From Alphaproteobacteria bacterium (GTDB taxonomy: Bacteria; Pseudomonadota; Alphaproteobacteria; Rs-D84), in NCBI GenBank assembly GCA_017471445.1, contig JAFUTJ010000010.1, forward strand, positions 1 through 39,074: a DNA stretch of 39,074 bases. Reading direction: 5' to 3'. A program made the position numbers and the translations under genes. The notes beneath the pieces are model-generated. The model had not been told where the DNA came from and searched no databases. It saw nothing but the letters and a program-made list of their open reading frames with translations. How positions within the stretch are numbered: the first letter of the stretch is position 1; each line of letters begins with the position of its first letter. Of the stretch, positions 7,020 through 16,446 are shown piece after piece.

Positions 7020-8348
7020 TTACGGCGTTGAACGTTTTGATTTTATTTTATATCTTATTTCACGGAATGTATCTTTTGCCTTGTCATAATTACTTTTTGC
7101 ATTTGATAGCAATTGTTCGCCGTCTTTTACAACCTGGGTTCCGAATGATGTATCAATACTGCCCCCCAGGTTTTTGGCGATTTCTTGCCCCTTGTACGCA
7201 ATATATGCAATCAATGCCCCAGTCAACATCAATGTTATAAATCCGCCACTTTCCACGCTGGGGACGTCGCCCAATAAATTTGCATCAATTGCACCCGCCA
7301 TTAATGCGCCACACAATCCAATAACAACAGACAATGATACAAAATATATTGTTGCGTTTATAAAACGCATTACCTGTTTTTCAAGTTTTTCCGTCTTGAA
7401 TAACCCCAAGAAACCATTATAAATATTACCTGCGATTCCCTTGTACGACGTTTTATTTGTTGTTTCGGCAATTGCGGTAAATGGCAACATTAACACCGCC
7501 AAGAATAAATCGGCAATAACACCAAATGCCGTAACAGAAAATTTCCATAACAAAAACCCGAACAGAATTATACACGCCACCCCGGCAACGAATGTAAACG
7601 CACTGTGCCCAATTCCGGCAACCATCCAATGCCAACCGGCGGCAATTCCAGTTGCCGCCAATGCAGTCATACGCGACGGTACGCACATTATATCGGCGGC
7701 ATTTGATGCATCAATCATTATGTCCGAACTGGCGTGAATGCGTGCATATTCGTGTATTGCATTACATGTATCGGGTAACGTTGTGCCGATTGTTACGGTT
7801 ATTGCGTTTAATATCACATCTGATAAATATGCACCGATTGTAATTATTGGCCCAACAATCATCATAAACACCCGCGCCAACCCAAATTCCAAAATGGCAA
7901 TCCATATTGCCATAATTGCGCCTTTTTTAACAAGTTCTGTGACCAATTTTTTTACATCTGATGTCGTGGTCATCATGTTGTACGTTTCCATAAAAATCCA
8001 GAATGCATATGCAATAATCATGAATATTATCGCGAACCGAACCAATACAGAATCCAATACATGTGCAACAAATGATAATGCATTTATAAACGCCAAACCA
8101 ATACGCGCATCAATCGGTACCCCATCATGAACCAGCGGGTTTTCATCACCCGATGGGAAAAAGTTTTCCAAATCATTTTTCAGGTTCCCAATTACTTCGG
8201 CGCGGTTATGTTCGGTTGCCCATGTGCCGTAATCACCAATATCACCAACCACATTAGATATTGGTTCACATTGCGCCGCAATCGGTATTACAGCAATAAA
8301 CATTACAACAAATATTCGCGATAAAAATGTCTTTACGTATTGAATCAT
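7020..8348 (-). CDS. VirB6/TrbL-like polytopic membrane protein (paralogue 1, last in operon)
   Basis: VirB6/TrbL proteins form part of the inner-membrane channel of type IV secretion systems. This 442-aa member has a signal-like N-terminus (to about residue 27) and several membrane helices. The motif RVFMMIVGPIITIGAYLSDV is shared with the other four paralogues here. A cysteine pair lies in the following loop (DTCNAIHEY ... IMCVPSR), and an LPF motif in a late helix (LFLAVLMLPFTAIAE). It ends in a basic tail (KIKSKRS). Its ATG at 8348 lies 1 nt after the stop of the preceding gene, so translation is coupled. No other T4SS channel gene adjoins it. Confidence 0.75.
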   Translation of the reverse strand: MIQYVKTFLSRIFVVMFIAVIPIAAQCEPISNVVGDIGDYGTWATEHNRAEVIGNLKNDLENFFPSGDENPLVHDGVPIDARIGLAFINALSFVAHVLDSVLVRFAIIFMIIAYAFWIFMETYNMMTTTSDVKKLVTELVKKGAIMAIWIAILEFGLARVFMMIVGPIITIGAYLSDVILNAITVTIGTTLPDTCNAIHEYARIHASSDIMIDASNAADIMCVPSRMTALAATGIAAGWHWMVAGIGHSAFTFVAGVACIILFGFLLWKFSVTAFGVIADLFLAVLMLPFTAIAETTNKTSYKGIAGNIYNGFLGLFKTEKLEKQVMRFINATIYFVSLSVVIGLCGALMAGAIDANLLGDVPSVESGGFITLMLTGALIAYIAYKGQEIAKNLGGSIDTSFGTQVVKDGEQLLSNAKSNYDKAKDTFREIRYKIKSKRSTP

Positions 8349-8349
8349 G

Positions 8350-9783
8350 CTATTTTTTACCCAAGGCTTTGGTTATACCACCGAATATTTTATTTGGTAA
8401 TGACCATGCGGTTTTTCCGAAATCTTTGACCCATGCACCAAAGTCAAATTGTTCTTTGCCGCCGACGTTTAATATTTTATCAACGCGTGGTGACACCGCA
8501 TAGAAATACAGTACAAAAATCCCAATCATCATCATTATGAAATCCCAACCATTTGACATAAAGTCAAACGCACCCGGGTATACGCGTTCCACCGCCATTT
8601 TACGCGCGTTAAAGCAATCGCGGAATTTGTCGCCATCCATTTCACCATCGACCAGTGCAACCTGCTCGCATTCGGTAAACACGGTTATAACCGATTGTGT
8701 TTTTGCGTCTGGGTTTTCCGGTGACATTCCAATCAACGGGGGTAAAATCGCACTGAAACCATCGCGCGGCCCAGGAAAATATTCATCGGCCGCGAATGAA
8801 ACAGCCGCAAAAATAATGACCGTCTTTAATGTTATACCAACAATCTGAACAGCCGACTTTACAACCATATCAAATGCCTGGGGTAATAATCCAGATGCCA
8901 TTTTCCAAACCGGTTCAAACGCGGCGGCGGCAATTAAAAATGGCAAGAATATTATTATAAATATCAACTTGAACACGACCGACAAAATCTGGAAAAACAA
9001 GTTAAAGCCGATAATCAAAAACATTAATACCAACCCCAGTCCGGCAACCCATGTAAACGCGCCCCCGCCCAGGCCCATCCACGCATAATTCATTAATGAA
9101 AAACCACCCGCCGCCCCGGCCAGCATAACCGAATTTACATTTCCCATAACACACATAAATGGTGACATTATCGGATTTAATATATCATTTGTATCGGTCT
9201 GTTCCAACGCGTTGCACGTCGCCGCGGTATTAACAGCACTGGCCGCCATTGATAATTCGGCCCCAACATACATAACGGGTCTGATTGTTATATTTGCAAC
9301 CGTGCGCAGTGCATTTGTCCCCCCCATCCCCAGCGCACCAATTAATGCACCACAAATCATAACACGTGCACCCTGACGCCAAACCTTGTCAAACCAGGCC
9401 TGGAATTCCAATTTTTTTTCTGATGTGTCCAGGTTCGCCGTCTTTTTTGTTGCATCAAACAGGTATTGTGCAGTATATATAAACAGAAATATTCCAAAAC
9501 CAATTGCCATTAAAATCCATAAATTTCCGACAATTGCGTTCCAAAACATTTCTGTACCACGACCAATAATCCCGAACAGTTCACGAATATACCCACACAG
9601 GAAACAACCGTTTGCATTTGCAATATCGCCATCGGTTGCGCCAATTGCGTTCAAGAAACCATCAACACTGGTGTATGTCAGCGATGCCCCACCAATCGAT
9701 GACGATAAATACCAAATACCCAACCCCAGGGCAATACCACCCATGATTAATCGTATTGCAATGGCAATCAGTTTCATCTTCAT
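8350..9783 (-). CDS. VirB6/TrbL-like polytopic membrane protein (paralogue 2)
   Basis: 477 aa. An N-terminal helix is followed by a CxxC motif at C60/C63 (CFLCGYIRELF), at the same residue numbers as in the divergent paralogue at 12266. The family motif here reads RTVANITIRPVMYVGAEL. A loop cysteine pair (ATCNALEQ ... PFMCVMG) and a late FLPFLIAAAAFEPVWK segment complete the shared architecture. A cytoplasmic tail (WVKDFGKTAWSLPNKIFGG) ends the protein. Its start overlaps the stop of the gene before it by 4 nt (ATGA). It is probably an inner-membrane component of a T4SS or of a derived apparatus. Confidence 0.75.
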   Translation of the reverse strand: MKMKLIAIAIRLIMGGIALGLGIWYLSSSIGGASLTYTSVDGFLNAIGATDGDIANANGCFLCGYIRELFGIIGRGTEMFWNAIVGNLWILMAIGFGIFLFIYTAQYLFDATKKTANLDTSEKKLEFQAWFDKVWRQGARVMICGALIGALGMGGTNALRTVANITIRPVMYVGAELSMAASAVNTAATCNALEQTDTNDILNPIMSPFMCVMGNVNSVMLAGAAGGFSLMNYAWMGLGGGAFTWVAGLGLVLMFLIIGFNLFFQILSVVFKLIFIIIFLPFLIAAAAFEPVWKMASGLLPQAFDMVVKSAVQIVGITLKTVIIFAAVSFAADEYFPGPRDGFSAILPPLIGMSPENPDAKTQSVITVFTECEQVALVDGEMDGDKFRDCFNARKMAVERVYPGAFDFMSNGWDFIMMMIGIFVLYFYAVSPRVDKILNVGGKEQFDFGAWVKDFGKTAWSLPNKIFGGITKALGKK

Positions 9784-10958
9784 TTTTTGCCACCACTTGC
9801 TATTGTTTTTATACCGCGTTTGACATTATCAACAACATTTTCACCAAGTTGCATAACATTGTCAGCCAATTCTTCACTTAACCCGTTTTCAGACCCAACA
9901 TTAAACGCATTCAAAACCATTTGTGTTACCTTGGGTATTTGAGAATACACAAAGTCTAATACATATACCAACACAACCGCCTGAATCAATGTAATCGCCC
10001 CCAGATTTGTTTCATCTAAATCGGCGGCAAATACATTACCACTTAATATCAAATCCATTAAATCCGCAGTTGATGCACCCGGCACAGAAAAGAATTTCGC
10101 CAACACAACAATTATTATAGTGTATGTAATTGTTGCCGCAGCCAATGCAATAATCGCATTAATTAATTTTTTTATTTGACCTGTCCCCAAATTTTTCCCA
10201 AGCCCAGACATCCATGATGGGACACCGTCGGCATTCTTGAATGACACCATCATTAAAGACACCGGAAAAAAGAACGCAAAGAATGTCATTGCAATAATTA
10301 TATCTGCGAAATAACAACAGAAACGAAAGAATAATTTTGCAAATCCCCATAATAAACTTAATCCCACAAAAAACAATATAATGTGTTTAATCAGTGCACC
10401 AATCCCCAGCAATGCCGACCATGTAAACGCACTGTCCATTACGGCAATGCCCAATTTCATATATGCCTGAAATTGGGTTATTGTTGTTTTCATCAATAAT
10501 ATTATGCTGTCGCGTAAATCTTTGCGAAAGAAACCGGTATCGTCCATGGGTTCTGGGACATATGTAACCGCAGCATTAACGGCATCTGGGGTGGTTTTTA
10601 TCATTGATTGTGAATATATTGTCGCAATTGTTGCAACCGGTTCAAACGTAACCTGGGATACAAGGCGCGGAACCATAATCCCACCACCCAATAAAGTCAA
10701 TGCCACCAACGAATTTATCATTACTGGGCGAATTGATTTTGTAAACCATGGGTCTGGGGAATCGCTTTTCATATTTTTCCATACGGCATTTATCACAAAG
10801 AACGCAAATAACACACAAAATAGAATCATACACGCAATTACAAATTTATTGTACACCGCCGCCGCAGATGTTGAAACAATGCGAAACAGACGGTCAAATA
10901 CCGGGCAACCCCAACATTGCACTGTATTATCAATTAAATTGTTTAATACACCGTTCAT
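9780..10958 (-). CDS. VirB6/TrbL-like polytopic membrane protein (paralogue 3)
   Basis: 392 aa. It begins with a CxxC motif at C15/C18 (CWGCPVFDRLFRIV) ahead of the first membrane helix (FVIACMILFCVLFAFFVINAVW). The family motif reads RLVSQVTFEPVATIATIY. A Phe-rich helix with FFFPVSLMM and then SWMSG matches the late LPF...W block of its paralogues. It lacks the loop cysteine pair that the other four have. The stop of the preceding gene and this ATG share one base (TAATG), and it overlaps the next gene by 4 nt, so all four minus-strand paralogues are translated as a unit. Confidence 0.75.
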   Translation of the reverse strand: MNGVLNNLIDNTVQCWGCPVFDRLFRIVSTSAAAVYNKFVIACMILFCVLFAFFVINAVWKNMKSDSPDPWFTKSIRPVMINSLVALTLLGGGIMVPRLVSQVTFEPVATIATIYSQSMIKTTPDAVNAAVTYVPEPMDDTGFFRKDLRDSIILLMKTTITQFQAYMKLGIAVMDSAFTWSALLGIGALIKHIILFFVGLSLLWGFAKLFFRFCCYFADIIIAMTFFAFFFPVSLMMVSFKNADGVPSWMSGLGKNLGTGQIKKLINAIIALAAATITYTIIIVVLAKFFSVPGASTADLMDLILSGNVFAADLDETNLGAITLIQAVVLVYVLDFVYSQIPKVTQMVLNAFNVGSENGLSEELADNVMQLGENVVDNVKRGIKTIASGGKK

Positions 10959-12196
10959 TATTTCCGTTTTCTGAATATGTTACGCGCCTTGGATACCATT
11001 GTTGCCCAATCTGTTTTCGCGTTTTTATTCAAATCGCCCATTCCCGAACCAACATAGGCGTCTAATTGTTCGCGTGTTAACTGAAATATCTTAAACATTA
11101 AATAAAATGTCAAAATCCCAGACAACCATAATATTGAATGTCCACCAAATCCAATTGCACCATTTGCAATCGTCGGCACATTACTGTGCGCAGAACCACC
11201 TGCGGCAACACTAAAAACAGATGTATTCCATTGAAACAACGCCTTTACAACGGCGACATTTATCGTCATTATAAATGCACACGCAATCATTGTTATTATT
11301 AATTGCTGTAACGCCTTAATCACACCGTCAAATGCAGGCATTATGTCCATCCACTTATCGCTGGGCTTTACAACATATGTCAGTACGCTGAATGGGTACA
11401 AAACCAAAGACATACCAAAGTTAAATATTCCCTGAATCACCAACATTGCCATGAATAAATTGCTGGCTACGAATGTGAATACCAATAATATTCCCGTAAC
11501 TAAATTCATAAAATCTTCGCCGCCGTGCGGAACCAATGTAATTAACCCACGCAGCCCACGTGTAATAAACTCAAAACCACGTTCAATAACGCGATTGTTT
11601 GCACGCGATAAATCTGATACCGGCTGAATCAAAAAATCACACGACGACGGTGATATCCATTCTTTTGCAATAATGTCTGGGGGACATTCGACTGTGCGCG
11701 ATTGTGTACCAGAATCGTTAATTGTTTCTGTTATTGCGTGTGTATATAATGCCCCAATTTGTAAAAATGGATTAATTAGCCAATTTGTCATATATACCGG
11801 CTTAATCGGCAACAGAACCGTAACCGCAATAATTGCACGTATACATGGGCGCAGTGCCCCCTGGGCAATTGTCATGCCGTCGGTACCCGCCGATAAATCG
11901 CCACCACCCGAAAATCCAAAAAATGATACCCATATTTTTGGAAAGAATAGTTTTAATCCATATGTGGCCAATGAAATTGCCAAAAATCCCCAAACCAACA
12001 CATATATTATGCCGGTACCACCGCCAACAAAAAAATCATACCCGGCTGTGGCAACCGACATTAACGCATCCAGCACCAATGGCACAAACGGCGACAAATC
12101 CAGTTTCTGGGCCAAACTGTCTGCGAACGATACACCCGGCATCACGCACATTGCCGCGGAACATGCAAACAATATAAAGTTATTTTTTCGCAACAT
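10958..12196 (-). CDS. VirB6/TrbL-like polytopic membrane protein (paralogue 4, first in operon)
   Basis: 412 aa from the ATG at 12196, chosen because a signal peptide starts there (LRKNNFILFACSAAMCVMPG, cleavage near SFA) and a promoter lies just upstream. The mature protein has several membrane helices. The family motif is degenerate (MTNWLINPFLQIGALYT). A cysteine pair occurs in the following loop (VECPPD ... SSCDFL). The late block reads SLVLYPFSVLTYVVKPSDKW. It ends in a basic tail (ARNIFRKRK). It leads a four-gene operon of its own paralogues. Confidence 0.75.
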   Translation of the reverse strand: MLRKNNFILFACSAAMCVMPGVSFADSLAQKLDLSPFVPLVLDALMSVATAGYDFFVGGGTGIIYVLVWGFLAISLATYGLKLFFPKIWVSFFGFSGGGDLSAGTDGMTIAQGALRPCIRAIIAVTVLLPIKPVYMTNWLINPFLQIGALYTHAITETINDSGTQSRTVECPPDIIAKEWISPSSCDFLIQPVSDLSRANNRVIERGFEFITRGLRGLITLVPHGGEDFMNLVTGILLVFTFVASNLFMAMLVIQGIFNFGMSLVLYPFSVLTYVVKPSDKWMDIMPAFDGVIKALQQLIITMIACAFIMTINVAVVKALFQWNTSVFSVAAGGSAHSNVPTIANGAIGFGGHSILWLSGILTFYLMFKIFQLTREQLDAYVGSGMGDLNKNAKTDWATMVSKARNIFRKRK

Positions 12197-12218
12197 TCTC
12201 TTAATATACTTGCATTCA

Positions 12219-12251
12219 ATTATATCACAATGCGACAAATTATGATATAGT
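12219..12251. promoter_or_regulatory. Divergent extended -10 promoters between VirB6 paralogues 4 and 5
   Basis: On the minus strand TGATATAAT (12227-12219) is a perfect extended -10 for the four-gene operon, giving a 5' UTR of about 15 nt. On the plus strand TGATATAGT (12243-12251) serves the gene at 12266 with a UTR of about 8 nt. The elements lie within 35 bp of each other, so both sets could be expressed together. Neither has a clear -35. Confidence 0.55.
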
Positions 12252-12265
12252 TAAAGATATAAATT

Positions 12266-13552
12266 ATGTCGCGATTAAAGAAATTTTTAATTGTTTTTAT
12301 GTCTTTTATGCCATTTGCCGCCGGGGCATTGGCACCGGTTGTTGTGGCCCTGGTTGGTGGGATTGCCGCAATTGCCGGTTTTTCAATATATCGTACGAAT
12401 TTTCCGGTTGATATGGCCGGGGCATTAAAATTCTTTTCAACATGTTGGTCGTGCCACATGTTTTCAGATGTAATGGCCGTAATGTCAAATGCAATTCCCG
12501 GTGTGTATCATGCGATTGGATTGACGGTAATACCATTCGCCGCAGGATTAACCGCCGTATGGTTTGCATGGAAATTATTAAGCGGTTATTTTAATCAAAA
12601 AATTGACGACCCATGGAACACCGCCGGCAGTTTTGGAACCATGCTGATAAAACTGACATTTGTCAGCGCATTGTTAATGGCACCATTACCACGCATGTTA
12701 ACCAGTATTGCAATTGAGCCAATATTTAACATTGGTCTGTCAATTAATCACGTGGTTGGTGATACCGAAAACTTTAATACATGTGTTGTTGCAACCGCAA
12801 TTGCCGACCAAACCAGTATTGATTCACACAGTGCATCCCGTGGGGCATTTTCACCAAAATTGCGGCACAATTTGGCATGCGAATTGGCCGATATACATAA
12901 AATAACTGCATTGGGAATGACAACCGGTTGGACCATGTTGAATATGGCATTTGATTCGCAATATATGCATAAAATTATTTTTGGAATACCAATTTTTCCA
13001 AATGTGCCAGTATTCTTTGCAGGATTGACGGTGCTGGCTTTGTTTTTTATGGCATTGTTGCCGATACCAATGTATTTCTTGGAAACATTTATAAAATTAT
13101 CGCTGGATTTGATAATGTTACCGTTGATGTTATTGTCTTGGTTATTCCAAGATTGGAAAATATTCCCACAAGGCAAGAAAAATATACGCAAAATTATTGA
13201 TGATGTGGTTCAAGGAACGGTTGGAATCGCAATGACGTGCGTTATGTTAATATTTATGTTGATGTTCTTGGATGCGGTTGCGGGTGGATGGAACAACACA
13301 GGCGGTTTGTTGACAGCCATTGAACAAAACGATTCGTCGATATTAATGGACGGATTGATGATGCAAAACGACAGTTTGGTCACAATGATATTAATGGGAT
13401 TATTCTTTTTCATGTTTATGTCCATGATTCCTGCACTGGTCAAGACATTCTTTAATGTTCAGGTATCTGACGAATTTTATAATACTGCAAAAAAGAACAT
13501 TAATGGGATTCGCGAAAATGTGAATAAATGGCGGGCCGCGTTAAAAAAATAA
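12266..13552 (+). CDS. VirB6/TrbL-like polytopic membrane protein (paralogue 5, divergent)
   Basis: 428 aa. N-terminal hydrophobic segments (residues about 5-40) precede a CxxC at C60/C63 (CWSCHMFSDVM), exactly as in the paralogue at 8350-9783. The family motif RMLTSIAIEPIFNIGLSI is the clearest of the five. A loop cysteine pair (NTCVVATA ... NLACELAD) and the late block LIMLPLMLLSWLFQDWKIFP follow. It ends in a basic amphipathic tail (NVNKWRAALKK). It diverges from the four-gene operon, whose promoter elements adjoin its own. Confidence 0.75.
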   Translation: MSRLKKFLIVFMSFMPFAAGALAPVVVALVGGIAAIAGFSIYRTNFPVDMAGALKFFSTCWSCHMFSDVMAVMSNAIPGVYHAIGLTVIPFAAGLTAVWFAWKLLSGYFNQKIDDPWNTAGSFGTMLIKLTFVSALLMAPLPRMLTSIAIEPIFNIGLSINHVVGDTENFNTCVVATAIADQTSIDSHSASRGAFSPKLRHNLACELADIHKITALGMTTGWTMLNMAFDSQYMHKIIFGIPIFPNVPVFFAGLTVLALFFMALLPIPMYFLETFIKLSLDLIMLPLMLLSWLFQDWKIFPQGKKNIRKIIDDVVQGTVGIAMTCVMLIFMLMFLDAVAGGWNNTGGLLTAIEQNDSSILMDGLMMQNDSLVTMILMGLFFFMFMSMIPALVKTFFNVQVSDEFYNTAKKNINGIRENVNKWRAALKK

Positions 13553-13603
13553 AAAATCAAGTCCTTTATTTAACCACCCCCACTTTTTTGTTCATACCGA
13601 ATC

Positions 13604-13612
13604 TGATATAAT
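13604..13612 (+). promoter_or_regulatory. Extended -10 of the gene at 13621, predicted leaderless
   Basis: TGATATAAT ends 8 nt before the ATG, so transcription should start at or next to the start codon. There is no Shine-Dalgarno. Confidence 0.6.
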
Positions 13613-13620
13613 TCATACCG

Positions 13621-14130
13621 ATGACAACGTTTCCGATTCTTTATTGGCCACATGCCACAACCGATACCCCAGATTATCAACTGGCGCGCAAGGTCATAAA
13701 TAACGCAACTGGTATAATGCCGGACGTTATAATGGGCGATTTGAACCTGGCCGAAATATTTGCCGAAAACAAAGATGCCGCGGTGTATTATCCGGTATTT
13801 TGCGAATCAACCGGTTGGTGGGGCGAATTATTGGGTGCAGATGCCGTTGTAACTGATAAATTGATTATTTCCCCAGAATGTCAGGTTATGGTCATTCGCA
13901 ATTGCAAAAATGCGTCAACGCGCGGGGCGAATCAATTACTGGCGGCGGAAATTTACCCGGCCAGTGGTTTTTTCAAGAAAATGAATTCATCAATCGCAAC
14001 CGTTGCAGACATGTTGGCCACCGACGCAGGAACAATACTGGCTTTATTTTCTGGCAAGAATCAATCACAATTTGTAAACGTCTTGGAATCCACAGGTAAT
14101 TCATATCTGGGATGTATTGGCCGATACTAA
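13621..14130 (+). CDS. Hypothetical protein (169 aa)
   Basis: I do not recognise a family. The protein has no signal peptide and no membrane helix, so it is probably cytoplasmic. Features are a conserved-looking ESTGWWGELLGADAVVTDKL stretch at about residues 63-82, a CQVMVIRNCKN strand, and a C-terminus with LESTGNSYLGCIGRY. Codon use resembles the neighbouring genes. It has its own promoter and terminator and is convergent with mreB. Its reading frame is supported by the promoter position and a clean terminator. Confidence 0.7.
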   Translation: MTTFPILYWPHATTDTPDYQLARKVINNATGIMPDVIMGDLNLAEIFAENKDAAVYYPVFCESTGWWGELLGADAVVTDKLIISPECQVMVIRNCKNASTRGANQLLAAEIYPASGFFKKMNSSIATVADMLATDAGTILALFSGKNQSQFVNVLESTGNSYLGCIGRY

Positions 14131-14138
14131 ATAAAAAC

Positions 14139-14158
14139 GCGCCATTTTGGCGCATTTT

Positions 14159-14160
<2 letters not shown>
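14139..14160 (+). terminator. Terminator after the gene at 13621
   Basis: GCGCC (14139-14143) and GGCGC (14149-14153) form a stem followed by ATTTTTT. It overlaps the end of convergent mreB. Confidence 0.7.
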
Positions 14161-15223
<1,063 letters not shown>

Positions 15224-15314
15224 TTAATATCGCTTTGCACTATAAAGCCTGAATGGCGAAAAATCAAGCACCCGAATAAAATTCATGCTTTTTTATTTGA
15301 TTATTAATATATTT

Positions 15315-15323
15315 TGATATTAT
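15315..15323 (+). promoter_or_regulatory. Extended -10 of rnpA, predicted leaderless
   Basis: TGATATTAT ends 10 nt before the rnpA ATG, with TTTGAT 16 nt further upstream as a weak -35. A start about 4 nt before the ATG is expected and no Shine-Dalgarno is visible. Confidence 0.5.
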
Positions 15324-15333
15324 ACGCATTGCT

Positions 15334-15690
15334 ATGAAAAGAAATACGATAAAAAAACATGATGATTTTAAGATGACGGATGCCAACCCGTCGGCGCGCA
15401 GTCTGTTTTTCACCGTTCGGGCAAAACCAACACTGTTCCCAGGTGATGCGCGTTATGGTGTTGTCGCGATAAAGCGGATTTTTCGCCTGGCGATTCGCAG
15501 AAATCGGGCAAAACGCCTGTTGCGCGATTGGATTGCACCATTTGAATCGATGTTAAGCCCGGGTATGGATTACGTATTTATTGCGCGTCCGGAAATTTTA
15601 ACCGCATCGCGGGACGAAGGACGCTGGGCAATGTACAAGGCGTTACGGTATATCTTAAAACATGACTGGGGCACGGGTAATGCCGCATAA
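15334..15690 (+). CDS. rnpA: Ribonuclease P protein component
   Basis: RnpA assists the RNase P ribozyme in 5' maturation of tRNA precursors. The 118-aa product is a normal size. It shows the central RNR signature (IRRNRAKRLLRDW, about residues 54-66) and the preceding YGVVAIKRIFRLA strand-helix. It overlaps yidD, the classic rnpA-yidD arrangement. The usual upstream gene rpmH is not present. Confidence 0.93.
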   Translation: MKRNTIKKHDDFKMTDANPSARSLFFTVRAKPTLFPGDARYGVVAIKRIFRLAIRRNRAKRLLRDWIAPFESMLSPGMDYVFIARPEILTASRDEGRWAMYKALRYILKHDWGTGNAA

Positions 15691-15922
15691 TAAACGTGTG
15701 CAAATTCCAATTCGCATTGCAAATGCATTGATAAAATTCTATCAAAATGCAATTTCGCCATTCACAGGTGGCCGGGCGACATGCCGTTTTACCCCAACGT
15801 GCAGTGAATATACCCGCATTGCAATTTCGCGTTACGGAATATATCGCGGTGTAAAAATGGGCATGCGTCGCATTGCACGATGTCGACCAGGTGGCGGTTA
15901 TGGGTATGACCCTGTGCCTTGA
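15680..15922 (+). CDS. yidD: Membrane protein insertion efficiency factor YidD
   Basis: YidD is a small membrane-associated protein that helps YidC-dependent insertion. It contains the family hallmarks RIANALIKFYQNAISPF, CRFTPTCSEY and the C-terminal GGYGYDPVP. I chose the ATG at 15680 (80 aa), which matches the family N-terminus better. An in-frame ATG at 15662 would add six residues. It overlaps the end of rnpA. Its TGA stop lies inside the -35 hexamer of the next promoter. The usual neighbour yidC is not in the window. Confidence 0.92.
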   Translation: MPHNKRVQIPIRIANALIKFYQNAISPFTGGRATCRFTPTCSEYTRIAISRYGIYRGVKMGMRRIARCRPGGGYGYDPVP

Positions 15923-15946
15923 CAAGCGTCGCGAATATGATAGAAT
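15919..15946 (+). promoter_or_regulatory. Strong accBC promoter
   Basis: A consensus TTGACA (15919-15924), a 16-nt spacer and TAGAAT (15941-15946) preceded by TGA give an extended -10 promoter. It drives accB with a UTR of about 42 nt and a Shine-Dalgarno (AAAGGAT). Confidence 0.75.
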
Positions 15947-15994
15947 TTCATAGATATGCGATATTATTTATAATAATTAAAAAGGATTAACATT

Positions 15995-16435
15995 ATGTCT
16001 TTTCGCGCAACTGTTGAATCCATGTCCAAGGTTATGGACGATATGGGTATTACAGAGTTAGATTTGGAACGCCAGTTTTTATTTGGTCTGTATCGAAAAC
16101 ACATTCATTTATCAAAGCAACAGATGGCGGCTGTTATGCCAAATCTGCCGGTGGCAGATGCCAAAAACACCACCAGTGAACATGCCGATGCACCAATATC
16201 TGGGTATGCGTTAAAATCGCCAATGGTCGGTGTTGTGTACCTGGCATCGGAACCGGGCGCAAAACCGTTTGTTACGGTTGGCGCAACAATTCACGCCGGT
16301 GACACCGTCGCATTAGTAGAGGCGATGAAAACGTTTAACCCGATTAAATCTGACAAAGACGGCGTAGTCAAAGAAATATTGGTAACAGACGGCGCGGCTG
16401 TTGAATTTGACCAACCATTGATTATTGTTGAATAA
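15995..16435 (+). CDS. accB: Biotin carboxyl carrier protein of acetyl-CoA carboxylase
   Basis: AccB carries the biotin that shuttles carboxyl groups between AccC and the carboxyltransferase in the first step of fatty-acid synthesis. The 146-aa product has a helical N-terminus, a linker (residues about 50-70) and a C-terminal biotinyl domain. The biotinylation motif VEAMKT puts the modified residue at Lys112. The family thumb is seen in KSPMVGVVYLASEPGAKPFV. It lies 11 nt upstream of accC, the standard accBC operon. Confidence 0.95.
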   Translation: MSFRATVESMSKVMDDMGITELDLERQFLFGLYRKHIHLSKQQMAAVMPNLPVADAKNTTSEHADAPISGYALKSPMVGVVYLASEPGAKPFVTVGATIHAGDTVALVEAMKTFNPIKSDKDGVVKEILVTDGAAVEFDQPLIIVE

Positions 16436-16446
16436 GAATAAAATAA

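Noticed and set aside
11673-12245. Long plus-strand ORF (190 codons) opposite VirB6 paralogue 4
   Set aside because: It mirrors a clear membrane-protein gene, has no start signal, and its Pro/Asn/Thr-rich translation is what antisense of hydrophobic codons gives.
7020-13552. A complete conjugation or rvh-type T4SS locus
   Set aside because: No VirB3, VirB4, VirB8-B11, VirD4 or relaxase is present in the window; only VirB6-like and one VirB2-like protein are seen.
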